64,000 nt of DNA from Mycobacterium sp. ITM-2016-00317 (GCF_002968295.1 NZ_CP134399.1:1178001-1242000), one strand, 5' to 3'; numbered from the stretch's first letter, positions 37,523-47,218 are shown. The notes: generated from the sequence alone by a model not told the origin. Made by a program: numbers and translations.

Positions 37523-38320
37523 CTAGGGCCGGACCACGAGCGCCGAGGCGGCGCCGTGCCGGAACCGGGAATGGCCGTGTCCCACGATCTGCGCCACGTC
37601 GCCGGCCTCGTCGGCGCCGATCACGGCCAGCACCACCGGCTCGTCGTGTCTCTTGAGGAAATGCGCGACGTCCGCGTCCCCGGCGACCGGATAGATGTGG
37701 ACGTCGGGGTGGCTTGCCCGCCAGGGGCGGATCTTCTCTTCGAGAGTTTCGGTCGGGCTGGCGCCCCGATCGTCGCCGAGGGCCAGCACCGGAACCTGCC
37801 GCAGCTCCGCCTCCCGCAACGCGTGCTCGACAACTGCTTCGTTACCGGGCCGGTCGTCGACCGCGACGAGGATCCAGCGCTGCGGGGCGGCCGGGTGCAG
37901 CTCGGTGCGGATCACCGCGACCGGGCAGTGCGCCTTCTCGGCCAGGTCACCCGCGGTGGAACCGACGATGGATCTGGCGTACCCGTCGATACCGGTCGAG
38001 CCGACGCACACCATCTGGGCCTCGGCCGACTGGGCGATCAGCGCCTCGGTGGCCGGCCCGTCGAGGATCGCGGTCTGCACCGTCACCGGCATGCCCATGG
38101 CCTCGATCGCGGTGCGCGCCTCGTGCAGGCTTTCGTGACCACGGCGCACGTCCTCGGCGTACTCGGGGGCGCTGCGGTCGTCCGGCTTGGTGACGTAGAC
38201 CAGGCGCAGCACCGTACCGCGCAAGACGGCTTCGTCGATTGCCCACAACGCTGCGTGCAGTGCGGTCGCCGAACCGTCGATACCGGCGACCACGGGCCCA
38301 GAGGTGTTCGCGGCTGTCAT
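37523..38320 (-). CDS. Universal stress protein, tandem UspA domains, second domain degenerate
   Basis: 265 residues. The first domain has a usable nucleotide loop (CVGSTGIDGYARSIVGSTAG). The second (about 150-265) keeps the fold but has lost the glycine pattern, reading AVIGADEAGDVAQIVGHGHS. It may bind nucleotide on one side only. It is the first gene of a two-gene operon, and a DosR-like site lies about 60 bp upstream. Confidence 0.87.
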   Translation of the reverse strand: MTAANTSGPVVAGIDGSATALHAALWAIDEAVLRGTVLRLVYVTKPDDRSAPEYAEDVRRGHESLHEARTAIEAMGMPVTVQTAILDGPATEALIAQSAEAQMVCVGSTGIDGYARSIVGSTAGDLAEKAHCPVAVIRTELHPAAPQRWILVAVDDRPGNEAVVEHALREAELRQVPVLALGDDRGASPTETLEEKIRPWRASHPDVHIYPVAGDADVAHFLKRHDEPVVLAVIGADEAGDVAQIVGHGHSRFRHGAASALVVRP

Positions 38321-38379
38321 CGCGTGCTCCGATCGAGGGTGCGGTTTCTGACGTTATTGCGTGGCGGTGCGCCGGCCTA

Positions 38380-38393
38380 GGGCCATAGGTCAC
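38380..38393. promoter_or_regulatory. Weak DosR-box-like site upstream of the Usp operon
   Basis: GGGCCATAGGTCAC matches the DosR core at 10 of 14 positions. It lies 60 bp upstream of the Usp start and overlaps the stop codon of the P-type ATPase gene (38390-38392), so the Usp promoter reaches into the upstream gene. Confidence 0.3.
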
Positions 38394-40981
38394 CCAGGCA
38401 GGCTGAACCGCGCGGCGCGCCGGTGCACCCGGTGGGCGTGGCCCCGGGTCCGGTGCGGTTGGCCGGCGGAGCGCATCGGCTCGGCGTAGAACACGGTCTT
38501 GGTGACGTCGACGAGCACCAGGTAGCCGACGGTCAGCGCGACCAGTGCAGCGAAGAACTCCCAGGGCAGCGGCGTGAAGCCCAGGTGCGCGGCGGCGGGG
38601 GAGACGGTCACCCCGATCCCGACGGCGATCACCAGGCCGGTGGAGAGCATCAGCGCGCCCGCGGGCCGGCTGCGCAGGAACGGCACCTTCCTGGTGCGGA
38701 TGGCGAAGATGATCAGCGTCTGGGTCGCCAGCGACTCGACGAACCAGCCGGTGCGGAACTCGACCGGGCCCGCGTGCAGTACGCCCAGCATCAACCCGAA
38801 GGTGAGGAAGTCGAACAGCGAACTCACCGGGCCGAACGTCAACATGAACCGGCGAATGAACGCGATGTCCCAGTGCGCGGGTGCGTGCAGCTGCTCGTCG
38901 TCGACCCGGTCGGCCGGGATCGCGAGCTGGGAGGTGTCGTAGAGCAGGTTGTTGAGCAGGATCTGGCTCGGCAGCATCGGCAGGAACGGCAGCACCGCCG
39001 AGGCGGCCGCGGCGCTGAACATGTTGCCGAAGTTGCTCGAGGTCCCCATCAGGACGTATTTGACGGTGTTGGCGAAGATCCGCCGGCCCTCGGCGACGCC
39101 GGTGGCCAGGACCCCGAGGTCCTTCTCCAGCAGCACCACGTCCGCGGCGTCCTTCGCGACATCGGTTGCGGTGTCCACCGATATCCCGACGTCGGCGGCG
39201 TGCAGGGCCAGCGCGTCGTTGACGCCGTCGCCGAGGAACCCGACCGACCGGCCGGTGCGCCGCAGCGACGACACGATCCGGGCTTTCTGGCTGGGGGAGA
39301 TGCGGGCGAAGATCGTGTGGTCGCGGGCCGCGGCGTCGATCTCGCTGTCGTCGAGCTGTTCCAGCTCGGTGCCCGTCAGGGTGCCCCGGGACGCCAAGCC
39401 CAGTTCCTCACAGACCTTCCCGGCGACCCGAGGGTTGTCCCCGGTGGCGATCTTGACCTCGATGCCGAGGCCCGCCAGCCGGGCCAGCGATTCCCTGGCC
39501 GCGGGTTTGGGGTTGTCGGCGAAGACCAGGAACCCGTCGAGGGTCAGTCCCTTCTCGTCGTCGGCGGTCAGCGCCGTCAGCTCGGTGGCGGATCTGGAGG
39601 CCACTGCGACCACCCGCCTGCCGTCGGCGAACAGGTCCGAGAGCGTCCGCTGAGCGTCCGGGGGGACCGCGACGCAGCGCGCCAGCACCTGCTCGGGGGC
39701 ACCCTTGACCACCAGCACGCGCGCGGAGTCGTCGTCGACCAGCGCGGAGCTGGCGCGCCGGTCGTGGTCGAACGGCAGGAAGACGACCCGCGTGACCCTG
39801 GACAGCGGACGCCGGCCCACCCACAGCGCGGCATCGAGATCGTTGGCGCTGGCGCCCCCGGCTGCAGGGTCCACGTCGGTGGCCAGCATTCCCTTGCGCA
39901 CCAACGGCTCCGAGTGCTGACCGGCCGGGGTGACGGCGTCGACGAACGCGACCTGCCCGTCGGTCAGTGTCCCGGTCTTGTCGGTGATCAGGATGTCGAT
40001 GTCGCCGAGGTCCTCGATGCAGACCAGCCGCTTGACCAGAACCTTGTCCTTGGCCAGCCTGCGCGAGCCGGTCGCCAGGCTGGTGCTGACGATCGCGGGC
40101 AGCAGTTGGGGGGTGATGCCGACGGCGATCGCCAACCCGAACAGCGCCGCATCGATCAGCGGCCTGCCGAGCAGCATGTTGGTCACGAAGATCACCGCGG
40201 TGAGTGTCAGGGCCACCCGCAGCAGCAGGTAGGAGAACCGGCGCAGCCCGGCCTGGAACGCGGTCTCGGGTGCGCTCTGCGACAGTCCCACGGCGATGCG
40301 CCCGAATTCGGCGTTCGGCCCGGTCGCGAACACCACCGCGACGGCCTCGCCGGCGCTGACCACCGTGCCCATGTAGGCCAGGTCGACGCAGTCCGCGGGC
40401 CCGGCCCCCGCGGGGGCCGGGGCGGTGGTCTTCTCGACCACCGCGGATTCCCCGGTGAGAATGCCCTCGTTGCACGCCAATCCGTTGACGTCGATGAGGC
40501 GGACGTCGGCGGGCACCAGCTCGCCGATGGTCAGCCGGATCACGTCGCCGGGCACCAGTTCGCTGACGTCGACGCGGCGAAACGTCCCGTCCCGGCGCAC
40601 CACCGCGCTGTGCCGGATCGCTGAATGCATTGCCGCAGAGGCCTTCTCGGCGCGATACTCGTTGGCGAAGCCGAGCCCGACGCTGATCAGCAGGATGATG
40701 CCGATGATCACCGCCTGCCCGGAGTCGCCGAGGAAGTAGGACAGCGCGGCGGTCACCGCGAGCAGGCCGAGCAGGGCGTTGGCGAGCTGACGGCGCAACA
40801 CGGCCAGCGCGCTGACCGTGTGGGTGTGCACCACGTTGGCGCCCAGGCTGTGCAGGCGCGCCTGCGCCTCGGCGCTCGACAGACCCTGGGCGGAGGTGCC
40901 GAGCAACTCGAACGCGTCACCGACCGGTACACACGCGATGCGATCGCGGCTGGGCAGCGGGCCGGTGAGCGTCGCGGTCAT
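38390..40981 (-). CDS. mgtA: Magnesium-type P-type ATPase (MgtA/MgtB-like, type IIIB)
   Basis: 863 residues. A cation-ATPase N-terminus and paired membrane helices are followed by the actuator domain (NEGILTGES), the phosphorylation site DKTGTLTDG, the nucleotide-binding domain, the hinge GDGVNDALALHAADVGISV and six C-terminal membrane helices. The sequence fits magnesium-translocating type IIIB pumps rather than Ca2+ or heavy-metal pumps (no CPC motif). The ATG overlaps the stop of PEP synthase by 4 bp. Import of Mg2+ is expected but not proven. Confidence 0.88.
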   Translation of the reverse strand: MTATLTGPLPSRDRIACVPVGDAFELLGTSAQGLSSAEAQARLHSLGANVVHTHTVSALAVLRRQLANALLGLLAVTAALSYFLGDSGQAVIIGIILLISVGLGFANEYRAEKASAAMHSAIRHSAVVRRDGTFRRVDVSELVPGDVIRLTIGELVPADVRLIDVNGLACNEGILTGESAVVEKTTAPAPAGAGPADCVDLAYMGTVVSAGEAVAVVFATGPNAEFGRIAVGLSQSAPETAFQAGLRRFSYLLLRVALTLTAVIFVTNMLLGRPLIDAALFGLAIAVGITPQLLPAIVSTSLATGSRRLAKDKVLVKRLVCIEDLGDIDILITDKTGTLTDGQVAFVDAVTPAGQHSEPLVRKGMLATDVDPAAGGASANDLDAALWVGRRPLSRVTRVVFLPFDHDRRASSALVDDDSARVLVVKGAPEQVLARCVAVPPDAQRTLSDLFADGRRVVAVASRSATELTALTADDEKGLTLDGFLVFADNPKPAARESLARLAGLGIEVKIATGDNPRVAGKVCEELGLASRGTLTGTELEQLDDSEIDAAARDHTIFARISPSQKARIVSSLRRTGRSVGFLGDGVNDALALHAADVGISVDTATDVAKDAADVVLLEKDLGVLATGVAEGRRIFANTVKYVLMGTSSNFGNMFSAAAASAVLPFLPMLPSQILLNNLLYDTSQLAIPADRVDDEQLHAPAHWDIAFIRRFMLTFGPVSSLFDFLTFGLMLGVLHAGPVEFRTGWFVESLATQTLIIFAIRTRKVPFLRSRPAGALMLSTGLVIAVGIGVTVSPAAAHLGFTPLPWEFFAALVALTVGYLVLVDVTKTVFYAEPMRSAGQPHRTRGHAHRVHRRAARFSLPG

Positions 40982-43260
40982 CGCGCGGCGGCGAGCAGGA
41001 TCCGGCGTTCGGCGGCGGCGATGACCCGCCGGGTGGCGTCGACGGCGTCCGGGTTGACCGACACGGACGTGATGCCCAGACGCACCAGGTGTTCGGCGAA
41101 CGCCGGGTTGGTCGACGGGGCCTGCCCGCACAGCGAGGAGGTGATTCCGTACTTGTTGGCGGTCTCGATGATGCGGCGAATGGCATGCAGCACAGCCGGA
41201 TCCGATTCGTCGAACAGCTCGGCGCACACGTCGGAGTCGCGGTCGACGCCCAGCACCAGCTGGGTCAGGTCGTTGCTGCCGATGGACACCCCGTCGATGC
41301 CCATGCCGATGTACTCGGGCAGCCAGTGCACGACCGACGGCACCTCCGCCATCACCCACCGGTGCAGTCCCCGCTGACGGCCCAGCGCACTCGCATCGAC
41401 GAGGGCCAGGCATTCTTCGAGTTCCCACCGGGTGCGCACGAACGGGATCATCAGCCCGACGCCGGGGTACTGTTCGCGCACCCGGGCCAGCGCCTCCAGC
41501 TCGAGCGCGAACAATTCGGGCTGCTTGATGTACCGGTAGCAGCCGCGGAAGCCGATCATCGGATTGTGTTCGACCGGTTCGTATTCCGCCCCGCCGGTGA
41601 GGCCACGGAACTCGTTGCTGCGGAAGTCGGTGGCCCGGTACACCACCGGTCGCGGAGCGAACGCCGCGGCGATCCTGCCGACCGAGGCCACCATCTTCTC
41701 GACGAGCGCAGGCTGTTCGCCCCGCGCGATCAGGTCGCGGGGATGGCGGCCGCCCAGCGCCTCGGTCAGCATGAACTCCGCGCGCAGCAGCCCGACCCCG
41801 TCGACCGGTTGCGCGGCAACGGTTTCCGCGCTGTCCGGCATTGCGAGGTTCACATACACCCGGGTTCCTGTGGCTTCGGCGGCTGGTGCAGCGGCCGGGG
41901 CTTCGCGGACCCGGCCGGTCACCGCCTGTGCCGGCGTGGCACGCCCCGACACCACCTCACCGCGCGCTCCGTCGACGGTGACGGTGGTGCCGTCGTGCAG
42001 GTCCCGGGTCCCGCTTCGGGTGCCGACGATGCACGGAACGCCCAGCTCACGCGCCACGATCGCGGCGTGGCAGGTCATCCCGCCGCTGTCGGTGACCAGC
42101 GCGGCCGCGCGCCGGATCGTCGGAAGCCAGTCCGGGTTGGTCATCTGGGCGACCAGGATCTCGCCCTCCTGTAACCGGTGGCCCTCGTCCGGGCTCTGCA
42201 GCACCCGGACCTTTCCCGACGCGATGCCCGGCGCCGCGGCCAGCCCGCGGGCCAGCACCACGTGTTCGGCCTTGTCCGGTGGCGTGGTGTGCCCGAGCGT
42301 GGTGATGGGCCGGGCCTGCACCAGGTAGGTCGCGCCGTCGCTGATCGCCCACTCGGTGTCCTGCGGGCATCCGTTGTGGCGTTCGGTGGCGATCGCCAGT
42401 TCGGCGATCGAACGCAGTTCGTCGTCGTCGAGCACCCGCGCGGACGCCTGCTCCTCGTCGAGCTGCACCGTGGTGTCGCGGCCGTCCGGACCGCGCACGA
42501 TCTTGAAATCCTGATGCCCGACGCGGATGTCGATCGGCTGCAGGGTCTCCTTGGACACCATGTAGGTGTCGGGTTCCACCTCGCCGGAGACCACGACCTC
42601 GCCCAGACCGAACGCGGCCTCGATCACCACGCGGTCCCGCGCCCCGGTGCTCGGATCGGCGGTGAACGCGACGCCGGACTTGTCCGACTCGATCATCTGC
42701 TGCACCACGACGGCCATCGCGGGCGCGCCGAGGAACCCCCGGCTGGCGCGGTAGGTGATCACCCGCGGGCTGAACAACGACATCCAGCACCGCGTCACCG
42801 CGGCAAGCAGGCCGTCGTCCCCGGTGACGTTGGTCAGGGTGGCGTTCATCCCGGCGAAGGACGCGTCGGCACCGTCCTCGCCGGTGGCCGAGGAGCGCAC
42901 CGCGACCACCGCGCCGGGACCCAGTGCGTGGTAGGCGTCCAGCGTCAGCGACTTCGTGGTGTCGTCGACACCCGCCGTCCGCACCAGGCCCTGCATGCGG
43001 TCGCACAGCTCGCCGAGCCGCGCGGTGTCGGCGACCTGGGAGAGCGCCTCCCGGTGCAGTGCCGCCAGTTCGGTGTCCACGGCACCGGCCCGCATGGAGT
43101 CCAGGTAGCAGTCGCGCAGTAGCACGAAGCCCGGTGGTACCGGCAGTCCGGCAGCGACGAGCTCGCCCATGTTGGCGCCCTTGCCGCCGGCTTCCTCGGC
43201 GTCCTGAATCGTCACGGCCGAGATGTCGCGGACGGGGCTGCGACGACTTCCTGGGTCCAT
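40978..43260 (-). CDS. ppsA: Phosphoenolpyruvate synthase
   Basis: 760 residues in the usual three-part order: an N-terminal ATP-grasp domain (GGKGANMGELVAAGLPVPPGF; VRSSATGEDGADASFAG), the swivelling phosphohistidine domain with GGMTCHAAIVARELG, and the C-terminal PEP/pyruvate barrel (GSNDLTQLVLGVDRDS and CGQAPS). It converts pyruvate + ATP to PEP + AMP + Pi for gluconeogenesis. It heads an operon with the Mg2+-type ATPase. A related pyruvate phosphate dikinase is less likely given the length. Confidence 0.88.
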   Translation of the reverse strand: MDPGSRRSPVRDISAVTIQDAEEAGGKGANMGELVAAGLPVPPGFVLLRDCYLDSMRAGAVDTELAALHREALSQVADTARLGELCDRMQGLVRTAGVDDTTKSLTLDAYHALGPGAVVAVRSSATGEDGADASFAGMNATLTNVTGDDGLLAAVTRCWMSLFSPRVITYRASRGFLGAPAMAVVVQQMIESDKSGVAFTADPSTGARDRVVIEAAFGLGEVVVSGEVEPDTYMVSKETLQPIDIRVGHQDFKIVRGPDGRDTTVQLDEEQASARVLDDDELRSIAELAIATERHNGCPQDTEWAISDGATYLVQARPITTLGHTTPPDKAEHVVLARGLAAAPGIASGKVRVLQSPDEGHRLQEGEILVAQMTNPDWLPTIRRAAALVTDSGGMTCHAAIVARELGVPCIVGTRSGTRDLHDGTTVTVDGARGEVVSGRATPAQAVTGRVREAPAAAPAAEATGTRVYVNLAMPDSAETVAAQPVDGVGLLRAEFMLTEALGGRHPRDLIARGEQPALVEKMVASVGRIAAAFAPRPVVYRATDFRSNEFRGLTGGAEYEPVEHNPMIGFRGCYRYIKQPELFALELEALARVREQYPGVGLMIPFVRTRWELEECLALVDASALGRQRGLHRWVMAEVPSVVHWLPEYIGMGIDGVSIGSNDLTQLVLGVDRDSDVCAELFDESDPAVLHAIRRIIETANKYGITSSLCGQAPSTNPAFAEHLVRLGITSVSVNPDAVDATRRVIAAAERRILLAAAR

Positions 43261-43348
43261 CAGCCAATCGTGCGCCTCCGCTGGAGCGCCCGCGTAGCGT
43301 TTGAGCTGTCTCGATTTCGCTTCCCGAACGAGAGGGGGCGTGAGGCCG

Positions 43349-44686
43349 GTGACCGGGTACTGGACCGACCTGGCGCTGGTCGCGGTCCTCGTGCTGGTCA
43401 ATGGTGTGCTCTCGGGCAGCGAGGCCGCGTTCATCGCGCTGGGCGAGGGACAACTACGCGAGATGGAACGCCGCGGCGGCCGCGTCGACCGGATCGTGGC
43501 CCATCTGGCCCGGGAGCCGAACCGCTTCCTGGCCACCATCCAACTCGGCATCACCCTCGCCGGGTTCCTCGCCTCGGCCACCGCGGCGGTGTCGCTGGCC
43601 GAGCCGCTGCGGATGCGGCTGCAATTCCTCGGTGCCGCAGCGGGTCCGGTCAGCATCGCGGTGGTGACGGTGCTGGTCACCGCGTCCACGCTGGTGGTCG
43701 GCGAGCTTGTGCCCAAGCGGCTGGGCATGCAGTACGCCCGCCGCTGGGCCCGGCTGGTGGCCCGGCCACTGAAGGCGATGGCGGTGCTGGCCACCCCCGT
43801 CGTGTGGTTCCTCGGCAAGACGACCGACGTCGTGGTGGCGGCGCTGGGTGGCGACCCGGACATCGGGAAGGAGGAACCGACGTTCGGCGAACTGCGGGAG
43901 TTGATCGTCAGCCACAGCGGGCTGAGCGACGAACAGCGCAGGATCATCTCCGGGGCGCTGGAGATCCACGAACGTTCCCTGCGGGAGGTCGCGGTGCCGC
44001 GGATGTCGGTGTTCCGGCTGCGCGCCGATCTCCCTGTGCCACAGGCTCGTTCGGTGCTGGGGGCGTCAGGGTACGTGCGGGCGCCCGTAGTGCCCGCCGA
44101 CGAGTTGGACGACGCGACCGGGGTGGTGCACCTGCGCGATCTCCTCGGTTCCGACGGGACGGTCGCCGACGTGGCGCGCCCGGCGATGCTGTTGCCCGAC
44201 AGTCTGCGGGTCACCGGCGCGATGTCGCGGTTGATGTCGGAACGCGAGCAGTTCGCTCTGGTGATCGGCGAACGCGGCGGGGTCACCGGGATCGTGACGC
44301 TGGAGGATCTGCTCGAAGAGGTCGTCGGCGAGATCTACGACGAGCAGGACGAGGACGTCAAAGCGGTCCGGGTGTTGCCCGACGGCAGCCGAGTCCTGCC
44401 GGGTTCGTTCCCGATTCACGATCTGCTCGACATCGGCATCGACGCCCCGGAACTGGCCGGGGACGACTACACGACGGTGGCCGGGCTGATCCTGAGCCGC
44501 CTGGGACGGGTACCGGAGGAGCCCGGCGACCACGTCGAGGCGGCCGGCTACCGGTTCGACGTGCTGGCGGTGGACCGGCACGCCATCGCCGAGGTGCGCC
44601 TGCGGCCGCTGGGAGTGACCGGGTCGGTCAGCGCGGGCGGACCACCATCACCGGGACCTTCGCCGCCTGCACCACCGCGCCGCTGA
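43349..44686 (+). CDS. CNNM/CorC (HlyC)-family membrane protein with CBS pair
   Basis: 445 residues. A DUF21 transmembrane domain (about 5-185, three to four helices, starting [24 protein letters not shown]) is followed by a CBS pair (about 200-325, with VVHLRDLL and [19 protein letters not shown]) and a CorC/HlyC C-terminal domain. Such proteins are linked to magnesium or cobalt efflux. The GTG at 43349 is preferred for SD spacing; GTG 43340 is possible. The 3' end overlaps the convergent Usp gene by 59 bp. Confidence 0.85.
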   Translation: MTGYWTDLALVAVLVLVNGVLSGSEAAFIALGEGQLREMERRGGRVDRIVAHLAREPNRFLATIQLGITLAGFLASATAAVSLAEPLRMRLQFLGAAAGPVSIAVVTVLVTASTLVVGELVPKRLGMQYARRWARLVARPLKAMAVLATPVVWFLGKTTDVVVAALGGDPDIGKEEPTFGELRELIVSHSGLSDEQRRIISGALEIHERSLREVAVPRMSVFRLRADLPVPQARSVLGASGYVRAPVVPADELDDATGVVHLRDLLGSDGTVADVARPAMLLPDSLRVTGAMSRLMSEREQFALVIGERGGVTGIVTLEDLLEEVVGEIYDEQDEDVKAVRVLPDGSRVLPGSFPIHDLLDIGIDAPELAGDDYTTVAGLILSRLGRVPEEPGDHVEAAGYRFDVLAVDRHAIAEVRLRPLGVTGSVSAGGPPSPGPSPPAPPRR

Positions 44687-45503
44687 CCGAGCCGAGCAGC
44701 GTGCCTGCGACCGCGCCGTAGCCGTGACTGCCCACCACGACGAGCTGTGCCGTCTCTGCGCGCTCCACGAGCCGGCGGGCCGGTTCGTCGGGCACCACCA
44801 CGAGTTCGACCGCGACGTCGCGGTAGCGCTGCTGCCGCTCGGCGAGCTGGCGAGCCGCCTCGCGCTCGACCTCGGGGCGGGTCTGCTCCCAGTCGAAGCC
44901 CGGCATTTCGAACGCGCCCGGCGACCACCACGCGTGCAGCACGACCAGCCCCACCTTCCGGCGGGAGGCCTCGTCGAAGGCGATCTCGACGGCGTCCTCG
45001 GACGCCGCCGAGCCGTCGAACCCGAGCAGCACCGGCGCGCCCGCGTCCGGCGCGGACTCCTCGTCGTGCACCACCACGACCGGGCAGTGCGCACGGTGCA
45101 CCAGGCCCATGCTGGTGCTGCCGAGCATCCGGCGGGCGAGCCCGCCACGTCCCCGCGAGCCGACGACGACCATGTCGGCAGTGTGGGACTGCTCCACCAG
45201 CGCCGCGGTTGGGGTCGCGACGGCGAACTCCATGCTCACCGGTACGGCGCCGCCGGTCAGCTGCTCGGCGATCCGGCGCGCGTCGGTGAGGATGTCCTGG
45301 CCGATCTCGCGCTGCCAGTCCAGGAACCCCGTCGGCACCGGCACCACCGGCCACGCCCCGATCGGCAGCGTGGTCGCGTACAGGATGACCAGCGGAACAC
45401 CGCGCAGCGCGGCCTCCGCGGCGGCCCACTCCAGGGCCGGCTGCGACGACGGCGAATCGTCGACGCCGACGACCACCTTCGAGTTCTCCGCGTCAGCGGC
45501 CAT
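44628..45503 (-). CDS. Universal stress protein, tandem UspA domains
   Basis: 291 residues. Both domains have the complete nucleotide-binding loop: [19 protein letters not shown] and [19 protein letters not shown]. The start ATG at 45503 has AGGAGACACC just upstream. It is a single-gene unit with a DosR-like site about 85 bp upstream. It resembles the Usp gene at 36616 in length and layout, so they are probably paralogues. Confidence 0.9.
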   Translation of the reverse strand: MAADAENSKVVVGVDDSPSSQPALEWAAAEAALRGVPLVILYATTLPIGAWPVVPVPTGFLDWQREIGQDILTDARRIAEQLTGGAVPVSMEFAVATPTAALVEQSHTADMVVVGSRGRGGLARRMLGSTSMGLVHRAHCPVVVVHDEESAPDAGAPVLLGFDGSAASEDAVEIAFDEASRRKVGLVVLHAWWSPGAFEMPGFDWEQTRPEVEREAARQLAERQQRYRDVAVELVVVPDEPARRLVERAETAQLVVVGSHGYGAVAGTLLGSVSGAVVQAAKVPVMVVRPR

Positions 45504-45584
45504 GGTGTCTCCTGTCCTCGTGTGGGCAGCGAGGCGATGTCCGCGCCCTGCCACTACGTTATGGGCAGGTGGGTGGCGCGCCTA

Positions 45585-45598
45585 GGGACTTCGGCGCG
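45585..45598. promoter_or_regulatory. DosR-box-like half site upstream of the Usp gene
   Basis: GGGACTTCGGCGCG has a perfect left half (GGGACTT) and a degenerate right half of the DosR core. Natural DosR sites of the form GGGACTTCGGCCC are known in M. tuberculosis. It is 82 bp upstream of the Usp start on the minus strand. Confidence 0.4.
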
Positions 45599-45602
45599 GA
45601 TT

Positions 45603-45630
45603 TTGGGGTATCGCAGTGTGCGAGTAACAT
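45603..45630 (+). promoter_or_regulatory. Candidate infA promoter
   Basis: TTGGGG (45603-45608) and TAACAT (45625-45630) are 16 bp apart, about 170 bp upstream of infA. The long leader contains a CCCCGC/GCGGGG hairpin at 45681-45697 that might modulate expression. Confidence 0.45.
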
Positions 45631-45798
45631 GGATCAACGGTGCGGCTTCCGCGCCGACTTTTCGCGTGCCCCATCGGGAGCCCCGCCGTCAGCGGGGGGA
45701 ATTCCCGACATCCGGCCCACGTTCTCAAGTCGGATCGAACGCTGTGCCGACCAGGCCAGCAAGCCGATACGAAACGAAAGCAAGGATCGTCACAGAGT

Positions 45799-46020
45799 AT
45801 GGCCAAAAAAGACGGTGCCATAGAGGTCGAGGGGCGTGTCGTCGAACCCCTGCCCAATGCGATGTTCCGCATTGAGCTGGAGAACGGACACAAGGTCCTC
45901 GCCCACATCAGCGGAAAGATGCGGCAGCACTACATCCGCATCCTCCCCGAGGATCGCGTCGTGGTGGAGCTCTCGCCCTACGACCTGTCCCGCGGTCGCA
46001 TCGTGTACCGCTACAAGTAA
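45799..46020 (+). CDS. infA: Translation initiation factor IF-1
   Basis: 73 residues forming a single S1/OB fold: [19 protein letters not shown] at the start, [18 protein letters not shown] in the middle and [15 protein letters not shown] at the end. IF-1 occupies the 30S A site during initiation. The ATG at 45799 gives the standard length. It begins the infA-rpmJ-rpsM-rpsK-rpsD-rpoA-rplQ block. Confidence 0.97.
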
Positions 46021-46069
46021 GTCCCGAAGACCCCCGAAGAACTACCGAGAAGAAGGATCGACGACAGCC

Positions 46070-46183
46070 GTGAAGGTGAACCCGAGCGTCAAGCCGATCT
46101 GCGACAAGTGCAGGGTGATCCGCCGGCACGGGCGGGTCATGGTGATCTGCTCCGATCCGCGGCACAAGCAGCGGCAGGGCTAG
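46070..46183 (+). CDS. rpmJ: 50S ribosomal protein L36 (zinc-binding form)
   Basis: 37 residues from GTG 46070. The zinc ligands are present: CDKC, then Cys27 and His32 in [11 protein letters not shown]. This is the zinc (C+) form; a cysteine-free paralogue is usual elsewhere in mycobacteria. AGAAGGA lies upstream with normal spacing. Confidence 0.94.
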
Positions 46184-46193
46184 CAGCTAGGCC

Positions 46194-46226
46194 GGCGATG
46201 AGCGCTCGCGCGAAGAGCAGATCGCC
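46194..46226 (+). repeat. Hairpin repeat, copy 1 (rpmJ-rpsM intergenic)
   Basis: An outer stem GGCGAT/ATCGCC (8 bp if extended to CCGGCGAT at 46192-46199 and ATCGCCGG at 46221-46228) encloses a core that differs from copy 2 at only two positions. An inner GCTC/GAGC stem closes a GCGCGAA loop. Confidence 0.6.
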
Positions 46227-46288
46227 GGAGCAGTACCCACAACTGAATGATGAACTCCCAGCACCACTGAGTGGATAGGCCACTTGCT

Positions 46289-46319
46289 TCCGATGAACGC
46301 TTGCGCGAAGAGCATCGGA
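46289..46319 (+). repeat. Hairpin repeat, copy 2 (rpmJ-rpsM intergenic)
   Basis: The core CGATGAACGCTTGCGCGAAG (with AGCA) at 46291-46314 matches copy 1 (46196-46219) at 22 of 24 positions. The outer stem is a different sequence (TCCGATG/CATCGGA) but still pairs, and the inner stem keeps pairing through a wobble (GCTT/GAGC). Confidence 0.6.
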
Positions 46320-46405
46320 GAACGTCCGGAACGGAGGCCGGACCCCGGGCAGACCCGGGAACGGGCTGGGACCAGACCTCCGCAGAACACGAGGGAATGG
46401 CACAC

Positions 46406-46780
46406 ATGGCCCGACTTATGGGCGTAGACCTCCCGCGCGATAAGCGCATGGAGATCGCATTGACGTACATCTACGGCATCGGCCGTACCCGCTCCCAGGA
46501 GATCTTGGAAGCGACCGGCATCAGCCGGGACATGCGCACCAAGGATCTGACCGACGATCAGGTCACGCAGCTGCGCGACTACATCGAGGGCAACCTCAAG
46601 GTGGAGGGTGATCTGCGCCGCGAGGTGCAGGCGGACATCCGCCGCAAGATCGAGATCGGCTGCTACCAGGGTCTGCGGCACCGCCGTGGCCTGCCTGTGC
46701 GCGGCCAGCGGACCAAGACCAATGCGCGCACCCGCAAGGGCCCCAAGCGCACCATCGCCGGCAAGAAGAAGGCCAGGTAA
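46406..46780 (+). CDS. rpsM: 30S ribosomal protein S13
   Basis: 124-residue uS13 with [34 protein letters not shown] and the C-terminal tail [18 protein letters not shown] that reaches the P-site tRNA. The ATG at 46406 gives the family start. A 222-bp leader with two repeated hairpins separates it from rpmJ. Confidence 0.97.
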   Translation: MARLMGVDLPRDKRMEIALTYIYGIGRTRSQEILEATGISRDMRTKDLTDDQVTQLRDYIEGNLKVEGDLRREVQADIRRKIEIGCYQGLRHRRGLPVRGQRTKTNARTRKGPKRTIAGKKKAR

Positions 46781-46786
46781 CCCCGG

Positions 46787-47197
46787 ATGGCACAGGCAAA
46801 GAAGGGCGCCCCGAAGAAGGGGCAGAAGACCCGTCGCAAGGAAAAGAAGAACGTCCCGCACGGCGCCGCCCATATCAAGAGCACGTTCAACAACACGATC
46901 GTGTCGATCACCGATCCCCAGGGCAACGTCATCGCGTGGGCGTCGTCGGGACACGTTGGCTTCAAGGGGTCGCGTAAGTCCACCCCGTTCGCCGCACAGC
47001 TGGCCGCCGAGAACGCGGCCCGCAAGGCGCAGGAGCACGGCGTCAAGAAGGTCGACGTCTTCGTGAAGGGCCCCGGCTCGGGTCGTGAGACCGCCATCCG
47101 CTCGCTGCAGGCCGCCGGCCTCGAGGTGGGCGCGATCGCCGATGTCACCCCCCAGCCGCACAACGGCTGCCGTCCGCCCAAGCGGCGCCGGGTCTAG
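46787..47197 (+). CDS. rpsK: 30S ribosomal protein S11
   Basis: 136-residue uS11. A Lys-rich N-terminus is followed by [36 protein letters not shown] and the C-terminal [18 protein letters not shown]. It lines the mRNA exit on the 30S platform. The gene lies 6 bp after rpsM. Confidence 0.97.
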   Translation: MAQAKKGAPKKGQKTRRKEKKNVPHGAAHIKSTFNNTIVSITDPQGNVIAWASSGHVGFKGSRKSTPFAAQLAAENAARKAQEHGVKKVDVFVKGPGSGRETAIRSLQAAGLEVGAIADVTPQPHNGCRPPKRRRV

Positions 47198-47218
47198 GAA
47201 AAAGGAGTTTAGAGACTT

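Noticed and set aside
38423..40624. A 733-codon open frame antisense to the P-type ATPase
   Set aside because: It is a shadow of high-GC coding sequence: low-complexity Arg/Gly/Asp-rich translation with no family motif, while the opposite strand has complete P-type ATPase motifs.
43270..44721. A 483-codon plus-strand frame alongside the CNNM protein
   Set aside because: Arg/Gly-rich translation without motifs; the adjacent frame has membrane helices, a CBS pair and a CorC domain.
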